From: Sphingobacteriales bacterium
GTDB taxonomy: Bacteria; Bacteroidota; Bacteroidia; Chitinophagales; UBA2359
Direction: 5' to 3'
NCBI GenBank assembly: GCA_016711285.1
Contig: JADJTG010000002.1
Coordinates: 372,001-436,000 of the forward strand
Length of the DNA: 64,000 bases
Below the pieces are notes generated by a model. That model was not told where the DNA came from. It was given only the letters and a program-made list of their open reading frames with translations, and did no database searches. A program made the position numbers and the translations under genes. This document shows positions 11,003-20,173 of the stretch, one piece after another; position 1 is the stretch's first letter; each line of letters opens with the position of its first letter.

Positions 11003-12457
11003 TTATCTTCCTAAAGCTTTTTCCAAAGCAGATTTAGCTGCTCCCACATCATACATTGCTTGCAAATACAAACCTTGTGTTTGATATAATTTGCTTTCGG
11101 CATCGGTTATTTCCAAGCTGCTACCTACTCCGGTTCTGTATTTAATAAGCGTGGTATCATAAATACGCTGCGCCAACACTACATTATCTGCTTGGATTTT
11201 GAGGCTTTCGCGGGCGGTTTTCAATTTGCTTTGCGCTTGTGAAAGCTCCAACTGCAAACCTTGTTTGAAAAACTTTTCCTGATTAAAAGATTGTTGTTGT
11301 ATGATGGTTTTTTGGGCGAGTTGCGCTTTTTTAGAGCCGCCGTCATAAATCGGTACATTCACCTGTAGCCCCACCAACATAGAACTAATCCATTTATCTT
11401 TTTTAAATACATTGAAATTGTCGCCCTGATAGGAGAGGTTGGCTTGCGAAAATGCCGCCACACTCGGATAATATTTTAATTTTATTTGTTTTATCTCCAT
11501 CTCCCTGAAAGTATTCTGCAACTGCAACAACTGCGATTCGATGCGCTTTTTGTCGGCTTCGTTCCAAAGTGAGGCATAATCCATGAGCAGGAGTGCATCG
11601 GCTTCTGTCAAAAAACTTTCTAAACGGTCGGTCAGCGCAATGGGGTCGGTCAGCGACATTCCCATCTGAAATTGCAACACATCTATCAAGAGGTCGGCAC
11701 TGCGCTGCAAAGTTTGGCGTTGTACTCGCAAATTGGAAGCCGTCAGTTGCAGCCTGTCCACATCTAATTGTTCCACAAAACCCGCTTTTTGCATTTCGCT
11801 CACTTCGTAGAGCGTTTTGTTCAATACCTCTATGTTTTTATCTATAATAGCGATATTTTCCTGTATCAGCAAAGCAGCCAAATAAGCATCGCGCACATTA
11901 TTTTTTATATCACTTTCGGTTTTGAGTGCGCTTTTTTCAGCTTGCTCTACATACAATTCCGCCGCTTTGAGTCCTAACAAATAAGAGCCGTCAAACAAAA
12001 GCTGACTGGCTTCCAAACCAAAATTGAGGTTGTTTTTAGTACCGAAAGTGAGCTTTGTAAATTCGGAATTGTTGGTGGTATCTTGCGGAAAATAAATATA
12101 ATCCGAGGTGGCGGGGTCGCCGTCGAAGTCGTTGAGTACGGGCAAAGCAGACGGAAAACCGAACATATCGGCGGGCACTAATTGTGCGGGCAACTTGATG
12201 TTGTACAAATAGCGCGCCGTGCCATTGACCTGCGGCAAACCGATAGCTTTGAGTTCGCGCACCCGACTGCGGGCAATTTCAATGTCGAGTTGGGAGTTTT
12301 TGAGCGTCAGGTGTCGCTCTACGGCATATTTTTGTGCTTCGGGGAGTGTAAAAGTGCGCACCGCTCCGCCTTGAGCAAAGGCATTGCCGCCGCCATTCCA
12401 CATACTTAGCCACAGCAGCACCGATATGCCGATGGATAAAACAATATTGCGTGTCAT
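11003..12457 (-). CDS. TolC-family outer membrane efflux protein
   Basis: 484-residue outer-membrane factor. The signal peptide is MTRNIVLSIGISVLLWLSM..NAFAQ. The mature protein has the two-fold repeated alpha-barrel pattern of the OEP family: FTLPEAQKYAVERHLTLKNS near the start, GLEASQLLFDGSYLLGLKAA, and the second repeat QVNVPIYDGGSKKAQLAQ, ending with TLIKYRTGVGSSLEITDAE and LYLQAMYDVGAAKSALEKALG. It forms the exit duct for the pump encoded downstream. Its ATG lies 3 bp after the tetR stop codon, so the two are translated from one message. Confidence 0.93.
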   Translation of the reverse strand: MTRNIVLSIGISVLLWLSMWNGGGNAFAQGGAVRTFTLPEAQKYAVERHLTLKNSQLDIEIARSRVRELKAIGLPQVNGTARYLYNIKLPAQLVPADMFGFPSALPVLNDFDGDPATSDYIYFPQDTTNNSEFTKLTFGTKNNLNFGLEASQLLFDGSYLLGLKAAELYVEQAEKSALKTESDIKNNVRDAYLAALLIQENIAIIDKNIEVLNKTLYEVSEMQKAGFVEQLDVDRLQLTASNLRVQRQTLQRSADLLIDVLQFQMGMSLTDPIALTDRLESFLTEADALLLMDYASLWNEADKKRIESQLLQLQNTFREMEIKQIKLKYYPSVAAFSQANLSYQGDNFNVFKKDKWISSMLVGLQVNVPIYDGGSKKAQLAQKTIIQQQSFNQEKFFKQGLQLELSQAQSKLKTARESLKIQADNVVLAQRIYDTTLIKYRTGVGSSLEITDAESKLYQTQGLYLQAMYDVGAAKSALEKALGR

Positions 12458-12460
12458 TAT

Positions 12461-13111
12461 TTATTTATTATGAACGGGATTTGAATGATGATGAGAAGAA
12501 GAAGTGAAACATTGCTTGTTTTCTTTTAAATACAAGAGCCCTGCCTCCGAAGCAATGCCCATTATATGATAAATAAACAATTCGCCAAATACATCGGCAG
12601 CAGCAAAACCTTGTTCGGCATAGCCTTCATCTTCCAGAATACTGCGTACTTTGGCAATATAAAAACGGGTAATGAGGTTCGGTTTGATGTTTTTTCTGTA
12701 CAAGCCCTCCCCTATTCCTTTCACGATATTATTCTGAATCAGGCGACTGATGAAAGCATGATGTTGTTTTTGAAAGGATTCCGCCAATTCTATATAATAT
12801 TTTCTGAGTTCGTACATTACATTCAAATTCAAAGCTTTCAGTTGGCGCACCACATAATCGGCAATGGCGAGCATCTGTTGAATGGCATTTTCGTTGCTGT
12901 TTTCTATACGCTGCATTTCTGCACGCTCCTGCTGCAAAAACTCATCTAATACTATTTTCAGCAGCGTCTCCTTATCGCTGATATGCAAATACAGCGTTTT
13001 TTTGGAAATACCGATACACTGCGCCAATTCGTCCATCGTTACATTTCTGATGCCGTAGCGCATAAAAAACTGCGTAGCTGCTTCTATAATTTTTGAGCGT
13101 GTAGGATCCAT
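12461..13111 (-). CDS. TetR-family regulator of the efflux operon
   Basis: 216-residue repressor. The N-terminal helix-turn-helix is IEAATQFFMRYGIRNVTMDELA followed by ISKKTLYLHISDKETLL, a textbook TetR_N domain. The rest is a helical ligand domain with AIQQMLAIADYVVRQLKA and FGELFIYHIMGIASEAGL. I place the start at the ATG at 13111 (MDPTRSK) because a promoter -7 element overlaps the region upstream and an earlier in-frame ATG (13138) would lie inside that promoter. First gene of the operon, so probably autoregulated through the palindrome at 13141-13170. The C-terminus is His/Ser-rich. Confidence 0.9.
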   Translation of the reverse strand: MDPTRSKIIEAATQFFMRYGIRNVTMDELAQCIGISKKTLYLHISDKETLLKIVLDEFLQQERAEMQRIENSNENAIQQMLAIADYVVRQLKALNLNVMYELRKYYIELAESFQKQHHAFISRLIQNNIVKGIGEGLYRKNIKPNLITRFYIAKVRSILEDEGYAEQGFAAADVFGELFIYHIMGIASEAGLLYLKENKQCFTSSSHHHSNPVHNK

Positions 13112-13127
13112 ATTTTTTTTGCGGCTG

Positions 13128-13157
13128 CAAAGATACACTTAGGAAACTATAAAGCAA
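13128..13157 (-). promoter_or_regulatory. Bacteroidota-type promoter for tetR-tolC-mfp-rnd
   Basis: On the minus strand a TTG (-33, plus 13155-13157) is followed after 19 bp by TATCTTTG (-7, plus 13128-13135), matching TTG-N(19-21)-TAnnTTTG. Predicted transcription start is about 13121, ten bases before the chosen tetR start. Confidence 0.65.
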
Positions 13158-13170
13158 ATAAAAGTTTCCT
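13141..13170. promoter_or_regulatory. Palindromic operator, likely the TetR site
   Basis: AGGAAACT and AGTTTCCT are perfect 8-bp arms separated by 14 bp, and the -33 element falls inside. Its position on the promoter of a TetR-led efflux operon indicates autorepression (inference). The spacing is larger than in most TetR operators. Confidence 0.6.
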
Positions 13171-13367
13171 GAAAATTATTTTTTTAACATTTTTTAGGTT
13201 CAAAAATTATCTTAACAACCTTTAACACACAGGATTATTAGGGAAGGTGCAATATATTGCACTATTTTTGTGCTGCAATCGTTGTACAAGTGCTGCTGAA
13301 AGGATTGTTGCAACAGCCTAAAAAAGCAGTTTTTTTATTTTGATAATTTTTTTGATTAAAAAGAAAA

Positions 13368-14642
13368 GTGAAAAAAAATAGTTGGATTCTCCTATTTGTG
13401 CTCCTGTGGAGTGTGCAGGCGCGCGCCTCTTATCTGTTAATTCCGATGGACGACAGCCAGAGCAATCATCTCAAAGCCTACGGTTTGGCGTATTGGCTGC
13501 TGGCGAAAGGCATGGAAGTAGATTGGTTGCTCAATTATCGCGGGGGCAGTTTTGCGGTGGGCTACAATCGTCTGTTTGAAGCCGAGTGCAAAATTCGCGG
13601 TATCAGCACCGAAGTAATTCCCGATGCTGCCTATTCGTCCATTTTGCTCGAAATCGCCGACCCTTCGGAAAATATGGATATTGTGAAGTTAGAAAAAGCC
13701 CCTAAAATCGCCGTTTATACGCCTTCCGAAAAACCGCGTCACCCCGATTTACCCTGGGACGATGCTGTGACACTGGCACTCAACTACGCCGAAATCCCTT
13801 TTGATAAATTGTACGATGACGAGGTACTCGCCGACAAATTGCCGCTATACGACTGGCTGCACTTGCACCACGAAGACTTTACCGGACAATACGGAAAATT
13901 TTACCGCTCCTACCGCAATCAGGCTTGGTATATGGAGCAGGTAAAATATGAAGAAGAAAGAGCTAAAAGTTTGGGATACAACAAAGTATCGCAAATGAAA
14001 TTAGCCGTAGCTCAAAAAATACGCGATTATGTGTCGGGCGGCGGTTTTATGTTTGCGATGTGCTCCGCAACCGACACTTACGACATTGCTTTGGCGGCAC
14101 AGGGGGTGGACATCTGCGACCGTATTTATGACGGCGACGGTGCCGACCCCAATGCACAGGAAAAATTGGATTTTCAACATTGCTTCGCTTTTGAAAACTT
14201 CACCCTCGTCAAAGACCCGCTCACTTACGAGTATTCCAATATAGATGTTTCGGAAAATCGCAGTATCCCCGAAAATTTAGATTTTTTCACCTTGTTTGAT
14301 TTTTCGGCAAAATGGGATCCCGTACCTACCATGCTCACACAATGCCACACCAAAGTAGTAAAAGGATTTATGGGACAAACCACTGCTTTCAAAAATAAGG
14401 TGGTAAAATCAAGCTCTTTGGTAATGGGCGAAAATAAAATGAACCAAGAGGCACGCTACATTCACGGCGAATATGGCTACGGATTTTGGACTTTCTACGG
14501 CGGTCACGACCCCGAAGATTATCAGCACTTTGTGGGCGAGCCAGAAACCGACCTCAGCCTTTACCCCAATTCACCGGGCTACCGCCTTATCCTCAACAAT
14601 GTGCTGTTTCCGGCAGCCAAAAAGAAAAAACAGAAAACTTAG
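13368..14642 (+). CDS. Exported GATase1-like conserved protein of Bacteroidota
   Basis: 424 residues with a GTG start and a signal peptide (SWILLFVLLWSVQARA). The mature part begins SYLLIPMDDSQSNHLKAYG, which I recognise as a conserved Bacteroidota family often labelled asparagine synthetase B, although it lacks the N-terminal nucleophile glutamine amidotransferase and synthetase domains of true AsnB. GGGFMFAMCSATDTYDIALA looks like the nucleophile elbow of a class I amidotransferase/ThuA-like fold (Cys in MCSAT). HGEYGYGFWTFYGGHDPEDY may carry the matching His. Activity is unproven; the AsnB name should not be trusted. It is divergent from tetR and sits alone before a DUF2188 gene. Confidence 0.75.
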   Translation: MKKNSWILLFVLLWSVQARASYLLIPMDDSQSNHLKAYGLAYWLLAKGMEVDWLLNYRGGSFAVGYNRLFEAECKIRGISTEVIPDAAYSSILLEIADPSENMDIVKLEKAPKIAVYTPSEKPRHPDLPWDDAVTLALNYAEIPFDKLYDDEVLADKLPLYDWLHLHHEDFTGQYGKFYRSYRNQAWYMEQVKYEEERAKSLGYNKVSQMKLAVAQKIRDYVSGGGFMFAMCSATDTYDIALAAQGVDICDRIYDGDGADPNAQEKLDFQHCFAFENFTLVKDPLTYEYSNIDVSENRSIPENLDFFTLFDFSAKWDPVPTMLTQCHTKVVKGFMGQTTAFKNKVVKSSSLVMGENKMNQEARYIHGEYGYGFWTFYGGHDPEDYQHFVGEPETDLSLYPNSPGYRLILNNVLFPAAKKKKQKT

Positions 14643-14701
14643 CAGTTCTCATTTTATTGAGTTAATTTTGTTTTTTTTAAAAATCTATCCTACAAAACAA
14701 T

Positions 14702-14944
14702 ATGAGTACGGTAGTCTTATCCAACGAAACCCCTCCTGAGCAAACTGCCCCCAAACGCATACATGTTATCAAAAGAAATAAAGGCTGGGCAATATTAAAA
14801 GAAATATCAGATAGGGTATTAAAAGTGTTTGATGAAAAAAGCGAAGCAATTAAAGAAGCAAAGGACTATTTAAAAAGCGGCAATGATGTAATCATTCATC
14901 AGGAAAACGGAAGGGTAGAAAAGTGGATAAAAGCAGAGGAGTAA
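14702..14944 (+). CDS. DUF2188 small protein
   Basis: 80 residues. The pattern HVIKRNKGWAILKE...KVFDEKSEAIKEAKDYLKSG..VIIHQENGRVEKW matches the DUF2188 family: a small alpha/beta domain found in many bacteria, with no established biochemical role. Paralogues are often encoded near restriction, toxin or plasmid genes, but that is only context. The gene is 59 bp after the GATase1-like gene and 94 bp before the TIR/NDT-like gene, all on the plus strand. Confidence 0.8.
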   Translation: MSTVVLSNETPPEQTAPKRIHVIKRNKGWAILKEISDRVLKVFDEKSEAIKEAKDYLKSGNDVIIHQENGRVEKWIKAEE

Positions 14945-15038
14945 AAAAGGTTTTTTTGTAAAAACCGAAAATCTGCACTTTTGACATTTTATAAAAATTT
15001 TGCCTTTTTCAATTTTGCATCAATAAAAGAAAACTTTT

Positions 15039-15671
15039 ATGGCAACTTTTGAAAAAAATATTTTTATCAACTGTCCTTTTGATAAGCAGTACCAACCTCT
15101 GCTTAATGTTTTGTTATTCACGCTTAGATATATTGGGTTTTGTCCGCGTTTGGCTTTGGAGCGCTTAGATTCCGCCGAACTTCGGCTTTCCAAAATCAAA
15201 GAACTCATAGAAGCTTCTCAATACAGTATTCACGATATGAGCCGCGCAGTGGCGAACCAAAGGGGCGAATATTTTCGGCTCAATATGTCGTTTGAATTGG
15301 GTTTGGATATGGGTTGCAGAGATTATCATAGTGACAAAAAATATCGGGAGAAAAAAATTTTAGTATTAGAACAAAAACATTACGACACTCAAAAAGCACT
15401 TTCAGACTTGGCAGGCTGTGATTGTCGTTGTCACGAAGCCGATGCAGAAACCTTAGTATTTAAAGTTCGCAATTGGTTTTTTGACTTAAAAGTGATTCAT
15501 TCTTTGTCACCTGCTTCTGCTATACGGAGTCATTATAACGATTTTACCGAAAAATTAATCGGGCAATATGGTAAATATAAATTTTCTGCTAAAGATCTTG
15601 ACCAAATGGGCGTTTCCGAATACCTGAAGTATGTAGATGAGTTTTTGAAAAACCTGAATATAAACAGTTGA
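15039..15671 (+). CDS. TIR/nucleoside-deoxyribosyltransferase-like protein (FINCPFD family)
   Basis: 210 residues, no signal peptide or membrane segment. The conserved start IFINCPFDKQYQPLL, then GFCPRLALERLDSAELRLSKI, IKELIEASQYSIHDMSRA, FRLNMSFELGLDMGCR and ALSDLAGCDC define a recurrent uncharacterised bacterial family. The order of a FINC/FISY-like strand, an R..KI..LI helix, a strand ending in IHD.S and an FELG helix is that of flavodoxin-like TIR and nucleoside 2-deoxyribosyltransferase folds. The Glu of MSFELG would be the catalytic acid. NAD- or nucleotide-hydrolysing activity is inference from this resemblance only. Confidence 0.65.
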   Translation: MATFEKNIFINCPFDKQYQPLLNVLLFTLRYIGFCPRLALERLDSAELRLSKIKELIEASQYSIHDMSRAVANQRGEYFRLNMSFELGLDMGCRDYHSDKKYREKKILVLEQKHYDTQKALSDLAGCDCRCHEADAETLVFKVRNWFFDLKVIHSLSPASAIRSHYNDFTEKLIGQYGKYKFSAKDLDQMGVSEYLKYVDEFLKNLNINS

Positions 15672-15834
15672 TTTTATTTTATTTATACACATCTAACCAA
15701 GACTTCCTTTCAAATATTCATTCCTTATCTTTTCTCACAAAAAAATAATCAAACCATAAAAAAGGCGGCTTTTTTTAAAAAATTGCCGATAAAAGTGTAC
15801 CTTCGCGCTTCAAATACTGCTTTTCCCTGTTTTG

Positions 15835-16751
15835 ATGCGTACCGAAGGAAATTCTCTCCCCACCTCTTCATTTTTCGCACTTTTGTTTGAAAAGTTGCGG
15901 GATTATGGACTGCTTATCAAATTCCGTTTGAATTTGACAGTAGTTTTCTCGGCGGCTTTCGGTTTTCTGATGGCAAGCCCACAGGTAGATGCCGCCGCTT
16001 TGTGGTGTTTGTGTTTGGGTGGTTTTTTAGTCACTGCCGCCGCCAATGGTCTCAACGAAATTTTGGAAAAAGACTACGACCGCCTCATGAAACGCACCGC
16101 CATACGCCCTTTGGCAGCAGGACGCATGAGCACCACCGAAGCTATTTTGGTATCGGGCATTTGCGGGGCAGTGGGTATTTCCATTTTGGCTGTTTTTTTC
16201 AACGAACTCGCCGCCACATTGGGGGCTTTGTCGCTGGTACTCTACGCTTTTATCTATACTCCTTTCAAACGTTTGTCGCCGGTGGCGGTATTTTTGGGAG
16301 CAATTCCCCCGGGGCCATGCCGCCTCTGATTGCCTGGGCAGCCGCTACGGGTAGCCTCAGCACCGAAGCCTACATTTTGTTCGGCATTCAGTTTTTGTGG
16401 CAGTTTCCGCATTTTTGGGCTATCGGCTGGATGGGCTACGATGATTACAAAAAAGCCGGTTTCAAGTTATTGCCCACCCACTACGATGCCCGCAACCGCA
16501 GCACGGCATTCAATATTCTGGCTTGTACCATAGCCTTGTGCATCTATGCTTTTGTACCGTATTATATCGGTTTTGCAGGTTGGTTTTCCTTGATAAGTAT
16601 GCTGCTGTTGGGCTTTTTGTTTGTAGCAGCCGCCATACAATTATACCGCACCTGCACGGCAAAAGCCGCACTTCGGGTAATGCTCACCTCTTTGTTGTAT
16701 TTGCCCCTTACACAAATCGCCCTTCTATTGGATAAGTTCTTTTTTATTTAA
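15835..16751 (+). CDS. ctaB: Protoheme IX farnesyltransferase, heme O synthase (frameshifted)
   Basis: Transfers the farnesyl group to heme B to make heme O for the terminal oxidase. It has multiple membrane helices and both family motifs: NGLNEILEKDYDRLMKRTAIRPLAAGRMS (first Asp-rich site, NxxxDxxxD) and, after the break, WQFPHFWAIGWMGYDDYKKAGF (second site). The first frame runs from the ATG at 15835 to a stop at 16329; the second frame runs to 16751. The switch is in the C5G4 run at 16307-16315. Family members read GAIPGAMPP there, so adding one base or removing two restores the gene, and a sequencing error is the simplest explanation. It leads the cytochrome oxidase cluster. Confidence 0.85.
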
Positions 16752-16781
16752 TATCGGCTCATTCTAAATACTATAAAAAAT

Positions 16782-17381
16782 ATGTCGTACCCTCATCAAA
16801 TTACCGAATACAACAGCCGCATTCACCCCAAACGCTTCACACTATTGGTGAGTATTGCCAGTATGATTATGATGTTTGCGGGTTTGACCAGTGCCTACAT
16901 CGTGCGCAAAGCACAGGGCAACTGGGTTACTTACAAAATTCCCCCTGTTTTTTGGATAAGCACGCTCATCATTATTGCGAGTAGCATTGCCATTCATGTA
17001 GCATATACATATTTTAAAAAAGAATCTTACGGCACTTATCGCTATTGGTTAGTAGGAACATTCTTGTTGGGTATGGGATTTTTATTGTGTCAGTATCTGG
17101 GCTGGCAAGAGTTGGTTTCTTATGGTATTCGCTTGCGGGGCAACCCTTCCGGTTCGTTCTTTTATGTTATTTCGGGAGCACACGCCCTGCACTTACTTGG
17201 CGGTTTGGTATTATTATTGATTTTTATTTTCAGAGCGTTTTGGTGGGGTCCTGTGGAACAACTCATCGTTCACGATAACCCCGAACGCACTTTGGGTATT
17301 GAATTATTAATGACTTACTGGCATTTTGTAGATATTTTGTGGCTGTATTTATTCGGATTTTTGTGGTTAAATGCAGCATAG
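16782..17381 (+). CDS. Cytochrome c oxidase subunit III-like protein, first copy
   Basis: 199 residues, five predicted membrane helices. HPKRFTLLVSIASMIMMFAGLTSAYIVRKAQGNW, the SFFYVISGAHALHLLGG helix and LMTYWHFVDILWLYLFGFLWL are diagnostic of heme-copper oxidase subunit III (the YWHFVD..W motif). This is the shorter of the two subunit III-like proteins encoded in tandem in Bacteroidota oxidase clusters. It lies 30 bp after ctaB. Confidence 0.9.
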   Translation: MSYPHQITEYNSRIHPKRFTLLVSIASMIMMFAGLTSAYIVRKAQGNWVTYKIPPVFWISTLIIIASSIAIHVAYTYFKKESYGTYRYWLVGTFLLGMGFLLCQYLGWQELVSYGIRLRGNPSGSFFYVISGAHALHLLGGLVLLLIFIFRAFWWGPVEQLIVHDNPERTLGIELLMTYWHFVDILWLYLFGFLWLNAA

Positions 17382-17526
17382 GTATTTTTTTGATAAAATA
17401 TTTGGATAAAGTATTACGTCCAAAGCAGATTTTTTTAACTTTGTGCTGGGTATTCGCACAAAAAATACCTGCAGAAATTTTTATACAGCTATTATTTAAC
17501 TTATAATCAATACGATTTTAGATTTT

Positions 17527-18210
17527 ATGGCTTCTGACGCAGCATTACACCCCGTTCATCACGAAGACCAGCACCAAACTCCCGACTGGAACGGTGGCGG
17601 TTCGCCCTTTAACATTTCTTATGGAAAGCTGATGATGTGGTATTTCCTTCTTTCTGATGCTTTTACGTTCGCTTCTTTATTGATTTCTTACGGAGCTTTG
17701 CGTTTCAGCTCACCGACTTGGGCAGACCCCAATAAGGTGTTCAGCGCATTTCCGGGAATGGGACACGCCAATGTGCCACTGGGATTTGTGAGCGTAATGA
17801 CCTTTATTCTGATTTTGAGTTCAGTATTTGTGGTATTGGCAGTGATAGAGGGGCATCGCAACAACAAAGCCGGTGTAATGAAATATATGATTGGTGGTAT
17901 TGTAGGCGGTATAGCGTTTTTGGGGTGCCAAGCGTGGGAGTGGACACACTTGATACACGAAGGTATGACGATTTGGAAAAATCCTTTCGGTCCGCAGGCA
18001 TTTGGTATGTTGTTTTTTCTGATTACCGGATTTCACGGATTTCACGTATTTAGCGGCGTGGTACTCAATATTTGGGCTTTCGTCAATACTGCCAACGGCG
18101 AATTTGGAAGCCGCCACAATGGATATGAAATGATAGAAAAAGTAGGCTTATACTGGCACTTTGTAGATTTAGTGTGGGTATTTGTATTCTTAGCTTTCTA
18201 TCTTTTATAA
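17527..18210 (+). CDS. Cytochrome c oxidase subunit III, second copy
   Basis: 227 residues, integral membrane. LMMWYFLLSDAFTFASLLISYGALR, GCQAWEWTHLIHEG, LITGFHGFHVFSGVVLNIWAF and GLYWHFVDLVWVFVFLAFYLL are subunit III signatures. The His/Asp-rich N-terminus (HPVHHEDQHQT) is typical of this Bacteroidota paralogue. It helps stabilise the oxidase core; subunits I and II are not in this window. The 145-bp gap before it contains TAACTTTG at 17436-17443, a possible -7 element, without a convincing -33. Confidence 0.9.
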   Translation: MASDAALHPVHHEDQHQTPDWNGGGSPFNISYGKLMMWYFLLSDAFTFASLLISYGALRFSSPTWADPNKVFSAFPGMGHANVPLGFVSVMTFILILSSVFVVLAVIEGHRNNKAGVMKYMIGGIVGGIAFLGCQAWEWTHLIHEGMTIWKNPFGPQAFGMLFFLITGFHGFHVFSGVVLNIWAFVNTANGEFGSRHNGYEMIEKVGLYWHFVDLVWVFVFLAFYLL

Positions 18211-18278
18211 AATAACCTTACAGTATTTTTATTTTATCCGTAATTCTCTTTATTTTTTCTTTTAAAATTATTCCTTTT

Positions 18279-18605
18279 ATGTCACATACTCTCAGCGATT
18301 CAGATTACAAAAGTCAGGTGCGTGCCGTATGGAGAGCAACACTTTGGCTCACTATCATTACTATTTTGGAAGTAGGGATTGCTTTGGTTTTTGCAGGCGG
18401 CAACAAATATGTAATGAACGCATTTTTTGTGGCGGCTACCTTGCTCAAAGCCTATTTTATCGTGGCTGAATTTATGCACGTCCGCTACGAAACCCGCGCT
18501 ATGGTAATTACACTTTTAGCTCCTACCCTCTTTTTCATTTGGTTTATTATTGCCTTTTTGTGGGAAGGTGCTTCGTGGCTAAATCTCAGACAATTCGGAT
18601 TTTAA
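18279..18605 (+). CDS. Cytochrome c oxidase subunit IV (prokaryotic)
   Basis: 108 residues with three membrane helices (LWLTIITILEVGIALVF, AFFVAATLLKAYFIVAEF, MVITLLAPTLFFIWFIIAF). KAYFIVAEFMHVRYE is the hallmark of the CoxIV/CyoD-like small subunit, involved in assembly or stability of the oxidase. It follows subunit III by 68 bp and is the last gene before a strong terminator. Confidence 0.9.
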   Translation: MSHTLSDSDYKSQVRAVWRATLWLTIITILEVGIALVFAGGNKYVMNAFFVAATLLKAYFIVAEFMHVRYETRAMVITLLAPTLFFIWFIIAFLWEGASWLNLRQFGF

Positions 18606-18627
18606 TATTTTTTTTAAAAAACTATTT

Positions 18628-18673
18628 CAAAGGCTTTTTCTGTTTTTTTACGGAAAAAGCCTTTGCTTTTTTT
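18628..18673 (+). terminator. Rho-independent terminator of the oxidase cluster
   Basis: CAAAGGCTTTTTC pairs with GGAAAAAGCCTTTG, followed by CTTTTTTT. It starts 23 bp after the subunit IV stop. Confidence 0.85.
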
Positions 18674-18713
18674 AAGCATTAACCACCGTTAAATCTCTTA
18701 TTTGTATCAAAAA

Positions 18714-19187
18714 ATGAACAATCATAGCATTACATTTCAGTTTATCAGCGAGCCGAGCGATGTAAATTTTGGCGGAAAAGTTCACGGCGGCGTGGTGATG
18801 AAGTGGATAGACCAAACCGCCTATACCTGCGCCCGCACTTGGGCAGAGACCTACTGCGTAACCGTTTATGTGGGCGGGATTCGTTTTTATAAGCCTATCA
18901 ATATCGGCGAGGTAATAAAAATTGATGCTTATGTGATTTATACGGGCAACACGAGTATTCATATTGCCGTTGATGTGTATTCAAAAGATTTCCAAACACT
19001 GAATTATGAAAAAAAGACGCACTGCGTGATCGTATTTGTGTCGGTGGACGGCGCGGGAAACCCTTTGCCCGTGAAGCAATGGAAACCACAAAACGAGCGC
19101 GAACAGAAATTGGAGGAGTATGCCCAAAAACTGAAACTACTACGCGAGCAAATCAATATAGAGATGTTGCCTTTTTTGGATATGTAA
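18714..19187 (+). CDS. Acyl-CoA thioesterase, hotdog fold (YciA/BFIT-like)
   Basis: 157 residues. HGGVVMKWIDQTAYTCARTWA is the hotdog acyl-CoA thioesterase motif (NFGGKVHGGVVMKWID, with the Asp on the central helix). VTVYVGGIRFYKPINIGEVIKIDAYVIYTGNTSIHIAVDVY completes the sheet and FVSVDGAGNPLPV is typical of acyl-CoA hydrolases. It would hydrolyse acyl-CoA to free acid and CoA in the cytoplasm. I use the ATG at 18714 rather than an upstream TTG. Confidence 0.88.
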   Translation: MNNHSITFQFISEPSDVNFGGKVHGGVVMKWIDQTAYTCARTWAETYCVTVYVGGIRFYKPINIGEVIKIDAYVIYTGNTSIHIAVDVYSKDFQTLNYEKKTHCVIVFVSVDGAGNPLPVKQWKPQNEREQKLEEYAQKLKLLREQINIEMLPFLDM

Positions 19188-19215
19188 AAGGTGTGTTGCT
19201 TTTTTTTAGTATTTT

Positions 19216-19979
19216 TTAAATACCGCCAAAACCGCGCTGTCGCGCACACTCATACAGCATCACACCTGCCGCCACACCTACATTCAGCGAATCAAAATGC
19301 GGCGCAATGGGGATTTTTACCAAATAATCGGCAATTTTGAGGTGAGTTTCTTGTACACCGCTGTCTTCTGCACCCAATATCAAAGCCATCGGCACGCTTA
19401 AATCCAAATGATGCAAAGGCTCGGCAGCCGCCAACGTAGAAGCCGCCACCAATACGCCGTTTTTTTGCAGCAGCATAATGGCATCGCGCAGGGATTTTTC
19501 GCGGCATACGGGCAACTGCAACAAAGCCCCCGCCGAAGTTTTGAGCGCATCTTCGTTGATAGCAGGACTGTTGCGCTCGCTCAACACAATAGCGTGTGCG
19601 CCAAAACACAAAGCCGAGCGCGCTATCGCCCCGAAATTACGCACATCGGTAATGCCGTCTAAGAGCAAAAACAAAGGCATTTCGCCCGCTTCATACACCT
19701 GCGACAAAATATCTTCCAAACGAAACACCTGTATCGGCGACAAAAACGCCAGCATACCCTGATGATTTTTATCGGTGAGGGCATTGAGTTTTTCTACCGG
19801 TACGCGCTGCACAATCACCTGCTGTTGCTTTGCCAACTGCAATACCTCCTGCACCCCTCGCCGCTAATATTGCTTTTTAATAAAATTTTATCAATATTTT
19901 TACCTTCGCGCAGAGCCTCTGCCAAAGGCTGCCTGCCATACAGAAAAGTGCGTTCTTTGGGGCGTTTTTTATGAAACAT
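19216..19979 (-). CDS. rlmB: 23S rRNA 2'-O-methyltransferase RlmB-like, TrmH family (frameshifted)
   Basis: SpoU/TrmH-family SAM-dependent 2'-O-methyltransferase, about 254 residues when repaired. MFHKKRPKERTFLYGRQPLAEAL at the N-terminus is the RNA-binding substrate domain. LLLDGITDVRNFGAIARSALCFG, LILGAEDSGV and IPIAPHFDSLNVGVAAGVMLYE are the three motifs of the knotted catalytic domain (usual forms DP.N.GAI.R, LVLG.E..G, IPM.G...SLNVSVA). The N-terminal 40 residues are in another frame: SNISGEG breaks at GGGG on the coding strand (plus C4 at 19854-19857), and a fifth G gives SGEGVQEVLQLAKQQQ. The apparent internal start at 19854 is therefore an artefact. Confidence 0.87.
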
Positions 19980-20173
19980 ACTGTAAATTATCGCTCTATT
20001 ATAATGATGCTTGCAAAATAGCTCCTTTTGTAGGAATTATACAAAAATATTGAAAATTCATTTTTTATTTTACTATTATTTTATACATTTGTAACAAACA
20101 AATAAAGAGGGCATAGAATATATTTGTTTTGAATACAGTAAAATAACTTTTATGAATAAACCATTTTTTGAAG

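Noticed and set aside
13368..14642. Asparagine synthetase B
   Set aside because: It lacks the Ntn amidotransferase and synthetase domains and carries a signal peptide. It is better described as a GATase1-like conserved protein.
19216..19854. Start of rlmB at 19854
   Set aside because: The upstream frame encodes the conserved N-terminal FLYGRQPLAEAL and joins after adding one G, so the internal start is an artefact.
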